Positions 8,314 to 17,170 of a stretch of DNA of 64,000 nt are shown piece after piece. This DNA comes from Calditerrivibrio nitroreducens DSM 19672 (lineage in GTDB: Bacteria > Chrysiogenota > Deferribacteres > Deferribacterales > Calditerrivibrionaceae). Below the pieces are notes generated by a model, which saw only the letters and a list, made by a program, of their open reading frames with translations, had not been told where the DNA came from and ran no database searches. The number at the start of each line of letters is the position of its first letter. Positions within the stretch are counted from its first letter, which is position 1. The translations under genes and the position numbers were made by a program. The stretch spans positions 992,001 through 1,056,000 of the forward strand of contig NC_014758.1 of assembly GCF_000183405.1 (NCBI RefSeq), in the 5' to 3' direction.

Positions 8314-9942
8314 ATGCGTAGGTTTTCTATTGAAAGGATGTTATTGTTTTTCCTTGTTATTAATGGCTTATTGGCAGTTTTGTTTGGTTTGTATAATATT
8401 TATCTTATAAGTTCACTCGAAAGTCTGCCTAAAGATCAGATTCAATCGGTAATTTCCCAGCTGACTATTATTAATTATTTTATCGTTGTTGGTGTTCCTG
8501 TAGGGCTTGTGATTACCTATTTTGTTATCTATAGAACTTTCATTGTAAGGATGGAAAGTTTAAATGAAAAACTGGTACTGATATCGAAGGGGGATTACTC
8601 TTTAAAGCTTGATGATTGTCAGGGTGTAATGGGCAAGGTTGTAAACAATATCAATAACGTAGTTGATAAAAGTAGACATCTTTTAAAAACTACAAAATTA
8701 AATGTCTCTGCATTGGGTAATGCCGCAGATGAATTGAAGAAATCCCAGAGCTATGTTCTTAATGAATTAAAACATATACAGGATAGTGCCAATAGTGTTT
8801 CTTCTGCTGCAGAAGAGCTTACGGCCACGAGTAGCAGCATTGTTGATAACTGCCGTAGAACCCTTGACAGCACAATAGAGCTTTCGAAAAACTCTGAAAT
8901 AGGTATTTCAAATGCCACAAAGTTGAAAAATCAAATTAATGAGATATCTGAATCTATTATTTTGCTGAATAAGAATATATCAGATTTCATCAAAAGATAT
9001 GAGCAGATTGAGAAGTTTACAGCCACCATCAATGATATAGCAGATCAAACAAATCTTCTTGCTTTAAATGCAGCTATAGAGGCTGCAAGAGCAGGGGAGT
9101 CTGGTAGAGGTTTTGCCGTTGTTGCGGATGAAGTGAGGAAACTTTCTCTTAAAACCACCGATTCCACAAAAGAGATAAAAACTGTCATATCTGGTTTGAA
9201 TGCTGAGATGAAGCAAATAGGTAAGATTATTAGCGAAAATGTTTCAAAAATTGATGCAGGGGTGGAGATTACTGGGGAAACTATTGAGAATTTCAACTAT
9301 ATGAACAATCATATAAGAGAAATCGTAGAGCTTGTTGATGGCGTATTAAGATCTATGGAGGAGGAGAACCTGGCGATATCTGATATTTCCCATAATATAA
9401 CCGGTGTGTCACACAAGTTGGAGGGACTTTTACACTCTTCAGAGGAGTTTGTCAGGGCTGGAGATTCATTGAGATCTATATCCAATGAGATGGATGATGA
9501 ATTAAAAGAGATTAACGTGGGTAAAACTGATGAGCTTATATCCTGGAGCAAAAAGATCGAAACTGGTATTAAAAAATTTGACGATCAGCACAAAGAGCTC
9601 GTTAGATTGTTGAATAAATTTTATACTGCAATTAATGAGGGACGTTCTAAAGCTGTATTGGGTGAGATATTAAATGAGCTTGCAAATTACACCGTGTACC
9701 ATTTTCAGTCGGAAGAAGATGCTTTCAGGCTTTTCAATTTTCCAGAAAAGGATGAACATATAAGGATACATAAGGATTTAGTAAATCAGGTATTAAAAGT
9801 TATAAAGGATTTTGAGTCTGGCAAAGATGTGGTTAGTGTGAATCTCCTTCAGTTCTTAAAGGAATGGGTTGTCAAACATATAATGGGGGATGATATGAAA
9901 TATGCTAAATATTTTAAAGAAACAGGAGCAAATATAAGATAA
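8314..9942 (+). CDS. methyl-accepting chemotaxis protein with C-terminal hemerythrin domain
   Basis: A 542-residue chemoreceptor. Two membrane segments (about 10-35 and 49-72) flank only a short loop, so no sizeable periplasmic sensor exists. HAMP and the MCP signalling domain follow, with the conserved tip [15 protein letters not shown] near residue 250. From about residue 410 a bacteriohemerythrin follows with a full di-iron ligand set: His in DDQHKEL, His and Glu in YHFQSEE, two His in EHIRIHK, and His and Asp in HIMGDD. This predicts a cytoplasmic O2 or redox input steering motility. A TATAAT at 8281-8286 may drive it; its -35 is weak. Confidence 0.95.
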   Translation: MRRFSIERMLLFFLVINGLLAVLFGLYNIYLISSLESLPKDQIQSVISQLTIINYFIVVGVPVGLVITYFVIYRTFIVRMESLNEKLVLISKGDYSLKLDDCQGVMGKVVNNINNVVDKSRHLLKTTKLNVSALGNAADELKKSQSYVLNELKHIQDSANSVSSAAEELTATSSSIVDNCRRTLDSTIELSKNSEIGISNATKLKNQINEISESIILLNKNISDFIKRYEQIEKFTATINDIADQTNLLALNAAIEAARAGESGRGFAVVADEVRKLSLKTTDSTKEIKTVISGLNAEMKQIGKIISENVSKIDAGVEITGETIENFNYMNNHIREIVELVDGVLRSMEEENLAISDISHNITGVSHKLEGLLHSSEEFVRAGDSLRSISNEMDDELKEINVGKTDELISWSKKIETGIKKFDDQHKELVRLLNKFYTAINEGRSKAVLGEILNELANYTVYHFQSEEDAFRLFNFPEKDEHIRIHKDLVNQVLKVIKDFESGKDVVSVNLLQFLKEWVVKHIMGDDMKYAKYFKETGANIR

Positions 9943-9967
9943 AGGGGATTATCCCTTATCATTTTTA
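9941..9967 (+). terminator. probable terminator after the chemoreceptor gene
   Basis: A short imperfect hairpin (AAGGG ... CCCTT around ATTAT) starts at the stop codon and is followed by ATCATTTTT. It lies between convergent genes. Confidence 0.5.
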
Positions 9968-10246
9968 TAAATGATGGGGGTATCTTTTTACCCTTTCCAC
10001 AGCCAACTTTATCTTTTCAATTATCAGCTCATCAGAAACCTTTTTACGTGCCTCATCAAGGGATTCTTCGTAGGTTTGGTAATGGGGTGGAATCGAATTG
10101 AGCACGATTGCAGCTATATCTAAAATACATATACTACATGTACATACAGAATCATCCTGGTCAAGATAATCCGCCAGAATATCCCAGACTCTTTTCTCGT
10201 TGACATTTTTTAATTGTTCTATATCATACTGGTTGATTTTACTCAT
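9965..10246 (-). CDS. ComFB-family small cysteine protein
   Basis: A 93-residue protein matching the ComFB family: NVNEKRVWDIL near residue 14, a CTCSIC cysteine cluster near 35-40, and LDIAAIVLNSIPPHY near 42-56. Bacillus ComFB is encoded in the comF operon with unclear function. Relatives in cyanobacteria have been reported as cyclic-dinucleotide receptors, so a signalling role is possible here but inferred. It is a single gene, convergent with the hemerythrin chemoreceptor and divergent from gpsA. Confidence 0.8.
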   Translation of the reverse strand: MSKINQYDIEQLKNVNEKRVWDILADYLDQDDSVCTCSICILDIAAIVLNSIPPHYQTYEESLDEARKKVSDELIIEKIKLAVERVKRYPHHL

Positions 10247-10296
10247 AAAACTCCCTATAATATTTTTAAAATCATTTTATACAATGGAGAGAAAAA

Positions 10297-11292
10297 ATGC
10301 AAGAGAAAATAGCTGTTATAGGCGGAGGTTCCTGGGGAACAGCCCTTGCCAATCTTCTGGCGGAAAATGGTCATGATGTTACTATTTTCGTGAGAGAACA
10401 GGAGATTGTGGAGTCAATAAATAAAAGAAATTTGAATATAGTATTTTTCCCGGATATAAAATTAAATAAGATGCTAAAAGCGAAACATTTCAGTGATATT
10501 GATGAGAGTATAGACAATATAGTCTGGGTGGTGCCAACTCAATTTACAAGAAGTAGTATTAATGAGTTTTATAATTTCATCAAAGGTAAAAATATAATCA
10601 TTGCCACAAAAGGTATCGAGGTGGGTACCGGCAAACTTGTGGTGGATATTTTCAAAGAAAATCTTGAAGCAAGATTTTCCATCCTATCTGGGCCCTCTTT
10701 TGCCAAAGAGGTCATACTGAAGAAGCCCACCGCAGTTAGCGTTGCATCGATTTTTGATGATGATGCAATATACTGGCAAAGGATTCTTTCAAATAGATAT
10801 TTCAGGGTTTATAGAACAAAAGATCTTAAAGGTCTTGAGCTTGGTGGGGCTCTGAAAAACGTGATAGCTATAGCTGTGGGGATATCTGATGGTTTATCAT
10901 TTGGAAATAATGCAAGGGCAGGGCTAATAACAAGGGGGCTTGCGGAGATTACCCGCATGGGTTTAAAACTGGGGGCTTCACTTGAAACTTTTATGGGATT
11001 GAGTGGTATGGGGGATCTTGTGTTAACGTGTACGGGTGATCTTAGTAGAAATCGTCAGGTGGGGCTGGAAATAGCCAGCGGAAAATCTATAGCAGAGATT
11101 CAGAGTCATATGAAGATGGTGGCGGAAGGTGTCTTTACGGCTAAAGCTGCATATGAACTTGCTTTGGAAATGAACATAGATATGCCTATAGTTACTGAGG
11201 TTTACAAGATTATTTATGAAGGTAAAGATCCAAAAGAATCTGTGATAGATCTTATGAATAGACCATTGAAAGAGGAGAAGATTAAGATATGA
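10297..11292 (+). CDS. gpsA: glycerol-3-phosphate dehydrogenase [NAD(P)+]
   Basis: A 331-residue GpsA. The N-terminal dinucleotide site is GGGSWGTALAN (about 8-18). IATKGIE, LSGPSFAKEV and the catalytic lysine in LGGALKNVIAIA follow, with SGMGDLVLTCT and the NR pair in SRNRQVG further on. It reduces dihydroxyacetone phosphate to sn-glycerol-3-phosphate for membrane lipid synthesis. Length and motifs are standard. It stands alone, starts 50 bases from the divergent ComFB gene and has a clean Shine-Dalgarno site (GGAGAG). Confidence 0.97.
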   Translation: MQEKIAVIGGGSWGTALANLLAENGHDVTIFVREQEIVESINKRNLNIVFFPDIKLNKMLKAKHFSDIDESIDNIVWVVPTQFTRSSINEFYNFIKGKNIIIATKGIEVGTGKLVVDIFKENLEARFSILSGPSFAKEVILKKPTAVSVASIFDDDAIYWQRILSNRYFRVYRTKDLKGLELGGALKNVIAIAVGISDGLSFGNNARAGLITRGLAEITRMGLKLGASLETFMGLSGMGDLVLTCTGDLSRNRQVGLEIASGKSIAEIQSHMKMVAEGVFTAKAAYELALEMNIDMPIVTEVYKIIYEGKDPKESVIDLMNRPLKEEKIKI

Positions 11293-11308
11293 GCGGGGTT
11301 TAACCCGC
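11293..11308. terminator. small hairpin between convergent gpsA and FmdB-like genes
   Basis: GCGGG and CCCGC flank a 6-base loop and overlap the end of gpsA. T runs are weak on both strands, so this may only protect the RNA 3' ends. Confidence 0.4.
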
Positions 11309-11315
11309 CCCTGTA

Positions 11316-11567
11316 TCAATTTTCAGTTGCTGTATTTGCAGGACATGAACTGCATGATGCGTTGGATTCTGTTGAGGAGCAAGGTTTGTTTGCGTAATCT
11401 GTTTTATACCAACCGCTTCCTTTTAATTGGAAACTTGTTAGAGACATAATTCTTTCGGCTGATGAACCACACTTAACACATTTTTTTTCCTTTACATCAT
11501 TAAAAGTTGGCTCCAATAGCTCAAAAATGTGATTACATTTGGTGCATTTGTACTCATATATGGGCAT
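11316..11567 (-). CDS. FmdB-family zinc ribbon protein
   Basis: An 83-residue protein beginning MPIYEYKCTKCNHIFE, with a second CVKC pair at about residues 30-33, so four cysteines form a zinc ribbon. The tail is cysteine-rich (CSTESNASCSSCP). The FmdB/putative regulatory protein family is widespread and functionally unassigned; the name comes from a regulator of formamidase genes. AGGAGGT precedes the ATG. It is monocistronic between gpsA and ilvE. Confidence 0.9.
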   Translation of the reverse strand: MPIYEYKCTKCNHIFELLEPTFNDVKEKKCVKCGSSAERIMSLTSFQLKGSGWYKTDYANKPCSSTESNASCSSCPANTATEN

Positions 11568-11651
11568 AAATCATACCTCCTTTAGATTGTGTTTATGTTT
11601 GAAGTAATATATATAAATTTATTGAAATGTAAAGAGCTTAGTTGTTTATCC

Positions 11652-11680
11652 TTGACAAAGTCCTTTTGACAAAATAATAT
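11652..11680 (+). promoter_or_regulatory. sigma-70-type promoter of ilvE
   Basis: TTGACA (11652-11657), 17 bases, TAATAT (11675-11680). The predicted start is near 11687, 19 bases before the ATG, with GAGGT in between. No leader structure fits in this short 5' end. Confidence 0.75.
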
Positions 11681-11705
11681 AACCTAAAACTTATAGAGGT
11701 GAGTG

Positions 11706-12800
11706 ATGGAAATATCTTACTGCTTGAAAGCAAGGGCTAAAAGAAGACTTGAACCCTTTAAACCTGAACAGACACTTCCATTTGGTCAGTTAAGAACGGA
11801 TCATATGTTTATGATGGATTTTGATGGAAATGAGTGGTATGGTATAAAGATATGTCCATATCAGGATATAAATATAGCACCGGGGGCCATTGCTCTTCAT
11901 TATGGTCAGGCTTATTTTGAAGGTGCAAAAGCTTTTATGCATCCTGACGGTGAAATATATACGTTTAGATTGGATAAGAATGCCGAAAGGGCAAACTTCT
12001 CTGCGGAGATACTTTGTATGCCCAAAGTTGACGTGGAGTTTCAAATAAAAGCTATACATGCCTTGATCGATGTGGATAGAAACTGGTTTCCATTGCAGGA
12101 GGGGGCATCTTTATATATAAGACCTTTTATGTTTGGAACTTCAGATTCTCTGGGGGTTCATCCAAGTGAATCATACAGGTATATGGTAATATTATCCCCA
12201 AGTGGTCCATATTATCCCACTGGTTTTACAAAGCCTATAAGGCTTCTTATTACTCAGAAGTTTCATAGGGCTGTTTCTGGCGGTACTGGTGCAGCCAAGG
12301 CAGCAGGTAACTATGCCGCATCCCTAAGGGCAGGGCAGTTTGCAAAGAAATTTGGAGCAAGTCAGGTACTGTATCTCGATGCTAACAACCAATACATCGA
12401 AGAAGCTGGTGCGATGAATCATTTCCATATAACGAAAGATGGTACAGTTTTTATACCTGAATTTACGGATACAATCTTAAAATCTATCACATCTCTTAGT
12501 ATGATAGAATTATTGCCTTCCCTTGGTTTTAAGGTTGTCCAAAAAAGGATAGAATTAGCTGAATTTATAGATGGTGTAAAGTCAGGTGATATCGTAGAAG
12601 CAGGAGGATTTGGTACAGCAGCAGTTGTATCCCCTGTGGGTGAATATGTATTTGAAGATGGATCTGTTTTAAAAGTTGGAAATGGTGAAATAGGTGAGAT
12701 GACAAAGAAGATTTACAAAGCTTATACAGATATACAGTATGGTAGAAGTAAAGCACCTGATGGATGGCTCAGAAAGGTAGAAAGAGTTTGTAAAGCATAA
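11706..12800 (+). CDS. ilvE: branched-chain amino acid aminotransferase
   Basis: A 364-residue fold-type IV PLP enzyme of the longer BCAT class. It transfers the amino group between glutamate and the 2-oxo acids of Leu, Ile and Val. Visible motifs are ALHYGQAYFEGAKAF (about 61-75), RPFMFG, the PLP-lysine region GGTGAAKAAGNYAASL (about 193-208) and EEAGAMNHF. The ATG at 11706 is chosen over a GTG three bases earlier because GAGGT then has normal spacing. It is monocistronic, with its own promoter and a strong terminator. Confidence 0.95.
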   Translation: MEISYCLKARAKRRLEPFKPEQTLPFGQLRTDHMFMMDFDGNEWYGIKICPYQDINIAPGAIALHYGQAYFEGAKAFMHPDGEIYTFRLDKNAERANFSAEILCMPKVDVEFQIKAIHALIDVDRNWFPLQEGASLYIRPFMFGTSDSLGVHPSESYRYMVILSPSGPYYPTGFTKPIRLLITQKFHRAVSGGTGAAKAAGNYAASLRAGQFAKKFGASQVLYLDANNQYIEEAGAMNHFHITKDGTVFIPEFTDTILKSITSLSMIELLPSLGFKVVQKRIELAEFIDGVKSGDIVEAGGFGTAAVVSPVGEYVFEDGSVLKVGNGEIGEMTKKIYKAYTDIQYGRSKAPDGWLRKVERVCKA

Positions 12801-12814
12801 TCTGAATATTATTA

Positions 12815-12843
12815 AAGGAATGGAGTTTAACGCTCCATTCCTT
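12815..12843. terminator. bidirectional terminator between ilvE and era
   Basis: An 11-bp perfect stem (AAGGAATGGAG / CTCCATTCCTT) with a 7-base loop. The right arm overlaps the era stop codon, so one hairpin serves both convergent transcripts. Confidence 0.7.
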
Positions 12844-13726
12844 AGAGTAACCCCTGCAATTTTAAAAATTCATCTCTACTTTGCCAATCCTCTTTGACCT
12901 TTACAAAGAGGTCGAGAAATATTTTCACCCCAAAAAATTTCTCCAATTCTATCCTCGCTTTTTGACCTATTTTTTTGATTGTGGATCCCCTTTTCCCCAG
13001 TATTATCGCCTTCTGTGATTCTCTTTTTGTATAAATCGCAGCAGATACATACATCAGGTTCTCCGATTTATCCTCAATCAATTCGCATTCCACAAATGTA
13101 TCATATGGTACTTCATCTTGGAGTATTTCAAAGATCTGCTCTCGGATAAATTCCGCAATCAAAAATTTTTCGCTAATGTCCACAATTTCATCCTGAGGGT
13201 ATATAGGATCACCCTCTGGTAATAGCTCTTTTGTAATCTCGATCAGCTTGTCTATGTTTATCTTTTTTATAGAAGATATCGGTATTACCTGATCAAACTG
13301 GTAGTCATTAAATACCTGCTTAGCGGTATCGTAAATTATTTTTTTTTCAAAGGCATCTATCTTTGTTATTATCAGAAACTTTTTTATCGGTTCATTTTTT
13401 ATCAATTCGAGAATTTGTTTATATTCGGGACCTTTTTTTTCACCTGGCTCCACAAGAAAATAGACAATATCAACCATTTTAATTGTTTCAAAAGCTTTTT
13501 CTACCATCAATTTATTAATATTGTCTTTCGCATTGTGTATCCCTGGTGTGTCTATGAAGATGATTTGGGCATCTTTTGAGTTATATATACCACGGATCTG
13601 AGTTCTTGTGGTATTAGGCTTGCTTGAAATGATGGATACTTTTTCACCTAATATGGCATTCAAAAGAGTAGATTTACCTGCGTTTGGTCTTCCAATGATC
13701 CCTACAAAACCTGTTTTTAAGCTCAA
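12842..13726 (-). CDS. era: GTPase Era
   Basis: A 294-residue Era with the G1 motif GRPNAGKST, G3 DTPGIH, G4 TKID and a C-terminal KH domain (AIILGKRGSTIKKIGQKAR). Era binds the 3' end of 16S rRNA and checks 30S assembly. The start codon is TTG: GGAGGAGAA lies directly before it and the TTG overlaps the stop of the corC-like gene (TTGA). It is the last gene of the xerD-to-era operon and sits with ybeY and phoH as in many bacteria. Confidence 0.96.
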   Translation of the reverse strand: MSLKTGFVGIIGRPNAGKSTLLNAILGEKVSIISSKPNTTRTQIRGIYNSKDAQIIFIDTPGIHNAKDNINKLMVEKAFETIKMVDIVYFLVEPGEKKGPEYKQILELIKNEPIKKFLIITKIDAFEKKIIYDTAKQVFNDYQFDQVIPISSIKKINIDKLIEITKELLPEGDPIYPQDEIVDISEKFLIAEFIREQIFEILQDEVPYDTFVECELIEDKSENLMYVSAAIYTKRESQKAIILGKRGSTIKKIGQKARIELEKFFGVKIFLDLFVKVKEDWQSRDEFLKLQGLL

Positions 13727-14991
13727 TTCTCCTCCGGTAATTTTATCACTTTTATTTTTTTTATTTTTCTACCATCTTTTTCCACAACTATAAATTTATA
13801 TCCATTGTAGATATATTCTTCTCCCACATCAGGGATTTTATCTGCAAGATCGTAGAGAAGTCCACTAATTGTTTCATATTGTTCCATATTTTCGGTTTTT
13901 TCGAAATTAAAATATTCGCAGAAATCATCTATATTGAGCCTACCTTTCACGATATACTGTGATTCTCCAATTTTCTTAATATCCTCCTCTTCCTCTTTGT
14001 CATATTCATCCCTTATCTCACCTACAATCTCCTCAAGAATATCTTCAAGGGTGATGAGACCATCTATGCTTCCATACTCGTCCACCACAAGAGCAAGATG
14101 AATTCTATTTATCTGAAATTCCCTTAATAGATCATCGATTCTTTTGGTGGATGGGACAAAATAAGGTTTTTTCAAGATATTTTTTATGTTCAACTTTTCA
14201 AGACCTTTGTTGATATATTTTATGATGTCTTTGGAGTACAAAATCCCTATAACGTTGTCTTTATTTTCTTCATATATTGGAATTCGTGAGTATTCCGTTT
14301 TGGCTATGGTATCTATGATCTCATTTATTGATGTTGATATCTCTATCATTGTTACGTCGTTTAACGGTACCATGATCTCTTTTACAGATGTTTCACTAAT
14401 TTCAAATATGTTATGAAGCATCTCTTTTTTCTGGTTTTCAAGTACACCTTCTTTTTCACCGATAGAGATCAAAAACTCCAATTCATCTTCGGTGATTTTG
14501 GGTCCTTCCTGCTCCACTTTACCGCCAAATAATTTTATTAGACCCTTTACAATTTTATTCAGCAGCCAGGAGAATGGGTAGAATAACCAAAAAAAGATTC
14601 TCAAAATATACATAGTGAAGATGCTGAATTTTTCTGCATTGTGTTTTGCATACGTTTTCGGAAAAATTTCACCAAAGAAAATAATCAAAATGGTCATTAT
14701 ACCTGTTATAATAGCTATTGAACTATTTTTAAAAACCTTGTAGGCAAAGTCTGCGGCAATGACAGAGCTTAAGATATTAACAATATTGTTACCGATAAGC
14801 AGTGTATAAAGGACTTTGTTGGGATGTAAAAGCCATAGTTCAAGTATTTTACCTTTTTCCCCCATTTCCTGGATCATATGTTTTACCTTTAGCTCACCTA
14901 AGGATGTGAGAGCCGTTTCACTTGCTGAAAAGTAAGCTGAAAAAACTAAACATACAAAAATAGATACTAAATAGGCCGAGCCACTATCCAC
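13723..14991 (-). CDS. CorC/HlyC-type membrane protein (CNNM domain, CBS pair, CorC domain)
   Basis: A 422-residue protein. A CNNM membrane domain with about four hydrophobic segments and the motif SASETALTSLGELK starts it (to about residue 180), followed by two CBS domains (about 200-325, GSIDGLITLEDILEEIVGEI) and a C-terminal CorC/HlyC domain. Family members are implicated in Mg/Co efflux; the haemolysin name is historical. The GTG at 14991 is preferred to a GTG at 15000, because the latter lies inside the GAGGTGA ribosome site that is correctly spaced from 14991. Confidence 0.9.
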   Translation of the reverse strand: MDSGSAYLVSIFVCLVFSAYFSASETALTSLGELKVKHMIQEMGEKGKILELWLLHPNKVLYTLLIGNNIVNILSSVIAADFAYKVFKNSSIAIITGIMTILIIFFGEIFPKTYAKHNAEKFSIFTMYILRIFFWLFYPFSWLLNKIVKGLIKLFGGKVEQEGPKITEDELEFLISIGEKEGVLENQKKEMLHNIFEISETSVKEIMVPLNDVTMIEISTSINEIIDTIAKTEYSRIPIYEENKDNVIGILYSKDIIKYINKGLEKLNIKNILKKPYFVPSTKRIDDLLREFQINRIHLALVVDEYGSIDGLITLEDILEEIVGEIRDEYDKEEEEDIKKIGESQYIVKGRLNIDDFCEYFNFEKTENMEQYETISGLLYDLADKIPDVGEEYIYNGYKFIVVEKDGRKIKKIKVIKLPEEN

Positions 14992-15001
14992 CTTTATCAC
15001 C

Positions 15002-15700
15002 TCACAGTATTAAGATAAATATAAGAAATGTGACCCCTGAGCCTAAGAGGCCACCCATTATTACTTCAGACATACTATGAACCTTTAATCTAACCCTTGA
15101 TTCAGCCACAAGGACACAGAGGAGAAATACCAATAACGAGACAGCCACATCTTTTGTCAGGTATATTACTGATATCAGTATTGAAAATGCCACTGCAGAA
15201 TGACCGGATGGCATCCCGCCATGAAGTGGTTCGCCCCTACCGATTAGAGATTTTATGATTACAACGAGGGCAATTGTGATAACCAGTGACACTATTGCTA
15301 TGTGATGGGGGAGATTTGGTAGTTTTTGAAGATTAAAAGATAGAGCATTTTTTATCCTTTCAAATAGCACAAAGTAGCCCACAAATATTGCACCAAAAGC
15401 TGTTATCAAAACTGCTCCGGCACTTACGTCCTTCACTCGTTTTGCAACTTCTGATTTCTCTTTAATGAGGGCATCCACAAGGTATTCAATGGCTGTGTTA
15501 AAAAGCTCAGCAGCAATAACAAGTGAGATGGTTATGGTTAAGATGATATATTCGAGAAACTTTAGATTGAAAAAAAGAGCTAAAAAAAGGATTAAAACAG
15601 AAAAGATAATATGTATTTTTAGGTTTTTTTCCGTTTTGGTGGCATCCAAAACCCCTTCAATAGCATATCCTAATGATTTCCACCAACTTTTGGTTTTCAT
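15002..15700 (-). CDS. fusion of DgkA-type lipid kinase and PAP2 phosphatase
   Basis: A 232-residue membrane protein. Residues 1-115 match the DgkA/undecaprenol kinase family (AAELFNTAIEYLVD, then AKRVKDVSAGAVL). Residues 130-232 are a PAP2 domain with GMPSGHS and a later R-x-HSMSE segment carrying the catalytic His. One half would phosphorylate a lipid alcohol and the other remove a lipid phosphate, most plausibly undecaprenol and undecaprenyl (di)phosphate. The best ribosome site (AGGAGGA at 15727-15721) lies 20 bases before the ATG, which is odd. Confidence 0.85.
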   Translation of the reverse strand: MKTKSWWKSLGYAIEGVLDATKTEKNLKIHIIFSVLILFLALFFNLKFLEYIILTITISLVIAAELFNTAIEYLVDALIKEKSEVAKRVKDVSAGAVLITAFGAIFVGYFVLFERIKNALSFNLQKLPNLPHHIAIVSLVITIALVVIIKSLIGRGEPLHGGMPSGHSAVAFSILISVIYLTKDVAVSLLVFLLCVLVAESRVRLKVHSMSEVIMGGLLGSGVTFLIFILIL

Positions 15701-15761
15701 ACTAAATGGTTCTATCTATTTCCTCCTGATAGAATATAACACAATTTTATAAAAAAATCAT

Positions 15762-16211
15762 CTATTTATTGAAAAATTTTTGAAAAAAGTCTTCTTGCAT
15801 TTCAAACATCTCCTTCTCATCCACCTCAGAACTATCATGATCATATCCCAAAAGATGTAAAAGTCCATGTATAAAGAGGAAAGCTATCTCTTCTTCTATT
15901 GTACATTCATTTTCCACAGATTGGGACTTTGCTTTATCGTACGAGATGACAATGTCACCCAGTATGTTCGATTTGATATCTTTACCATCGTTTATGGGAA
16001 AAGATAGTACATCGGTTGTGGAGTCTATTTTTCTATAAAGTCTGTTGATCTCTTTCATCTCCTCATCATCTGTTATCACAAGGGAGATCTCTGCTGTATT
16101 GAAAGGGAAGGATATCTTTTCATGCTTTAAAATTTCATATGATATATCCTGAAGCATATCAACATTTAATGGATAATCTTTTTCATTGTCTATGAGAAAT
16201 ATAATTTCCAT
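15762..16211 (-). CDS. ybeY: endoribonuclease YbeY
   Basis: A 149-residue YbeY. The zinc site is the diagnostic HGLLHLLGYDH, near residue 114. TTDVLSFP and GDIVISYDKA are also present. YbeY takes part in 16S rRNA 3' maturation and ribosome quality control. It has a good AGGTGA site and follows phoH by 11 bases. The phoH-ybeY order is strongly conserved across bacteria. Confidence 0.95.
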   Translation of the reverse strand: MEIIFLIDNEKDYPLNVDMLQDISYEILKHEKISFPFNTAEISLVITDDEEMKEINRLYRKIDSTTDVLSFPINDGKDIKSNILGDIVISYDKAKSQSVENECTIEEEIAFLFIHGLLHLLGYDHDSSEVDEKEMFEMQEDFFQKFFNK

Positions 16212-16222
16212 AAATCACCTTT

Positions 16223-17170
16223 TTATTTATTTTCATATATTTCATAAGCTTTTATGATTTTCTGAACAATGGGGTTTCTCACCACATCCACTTTGCCAAA
16301 TTCCACGAATTCGATCCCCTTTATCCCCTTCAACACATCTCTCACTAAAACAAGACCAGATTTTTTGTCATTAGGAAGGTCTATCTGGGTTATATCTCCG
16401 GTAATAACAGCTTTAGAATTGAACCCCAATCTCGTAAGAAACATTTTCATCTGCTCGATTGTTGTATTTTGAGCCTCATCAAGGATTATAAAAGCATCAT
16501 CCAGAGTCCTCCCCCTCATAAAGGCTAGAGGAGCAAGCTCGATGACGCCTTTTTCTATTAAGGCAGAAACCCTTTCAAAGTCGAGCATATGGTAAAGAGC
16601 ATCATAAAGGGGTCTTAAATATGGGTTTATCTTGTCGGCAATATCCCCGGGTAAAAAACCAAGCCTTTCTCCTGCTTCCACTGCAGGCCTTGTGAGAATT
16701 ATCCTGTTTACCTTTTTGGTAATATAAAAGTTAACAGCCATTGCGACGGCAAGATATGTTTTCCCTGTACCAGCTGGACCTATACCAAAAACAATATCAT
16801 TTTCTTTTATGGCCTCTATGTATCTCTTTTGATTTTTAGTTTTTGCTGTGACCTCTTTAGCTCTACCTGATACTTTTACCTTTTCGGTCAACACCTCTTT
16901 TATGACATGCGTATCATCAGCTTTTGCCATCCCTATAGCGTAATCTATATCAGACTTTGTTATACTTTTCGACATTGCCATCTCTTTTATCTGTAGAAGG
17001 AGATTTACTGCTTTATCTGCATCTTCATCATTTCCCATAACAGCTATTTCATCACTCCTGATGTATATATCTACCCCCATTTTAGACATTATATTTCTGA
17101 TGTATTCATCATTTGGACCTGTCAGCTGTGGTATGATAGACTCATCAATGTAAATTTTTCTCGTCTGCAT
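16223..17170 (-). CDS. PhoH-family ATPase
   Basis: A 315-residue PhoH-like protein with an N-terminal KH-like region (about 1-90). The P-loop ATPase core has GPAGTGKTYLAVAMAV near residue 136, RPAVEAGERLGFLPGD, and the Walker B-like FIILDEAQNTT. PhoH proteins resemble helicase ATPase domains and are thought to act in RNA metabolism with YbeY. The start overlaps the end of the upstream DHH-CBS-CCA gene by 26 bases, suggesting translational coupling. Confidence 0.94.
   Translation of the reverse strand: MQTRKIYIDESIIPQLTGPNDEYIRNIMSKMGVDIYIRSDEIAVMGNDEDADKAVNLLLQIKEMAMSKSITKSDIDYAIGMAKADDTHVIKEVLTEKVKVSGRAKEVTAKTKNQKRYIEAIKENDIVFGIGPAGTGKTYLAVAMAVNFYITKKVNRIILTRPAVEAGERLGFLPGDIADKINPYLRPLYDALYHMLDFERVSALIEKGVIELAPLAFMRGRTLDDAFIILDEAQNTTIEQMKMFLTRLGFNSKAVITGDITQIDLPNDKKSGLVLVRDVLKGIKGIEFVEFGKVDVVRNPIVQKIIKAYEIYENK

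Noticed and set aside
12565-12756. His/Leu-rich open frame antisense to ilvE
   Set aside because: Low-complexity shadow of a well-supported gene, with no ribosome site or homology signal.
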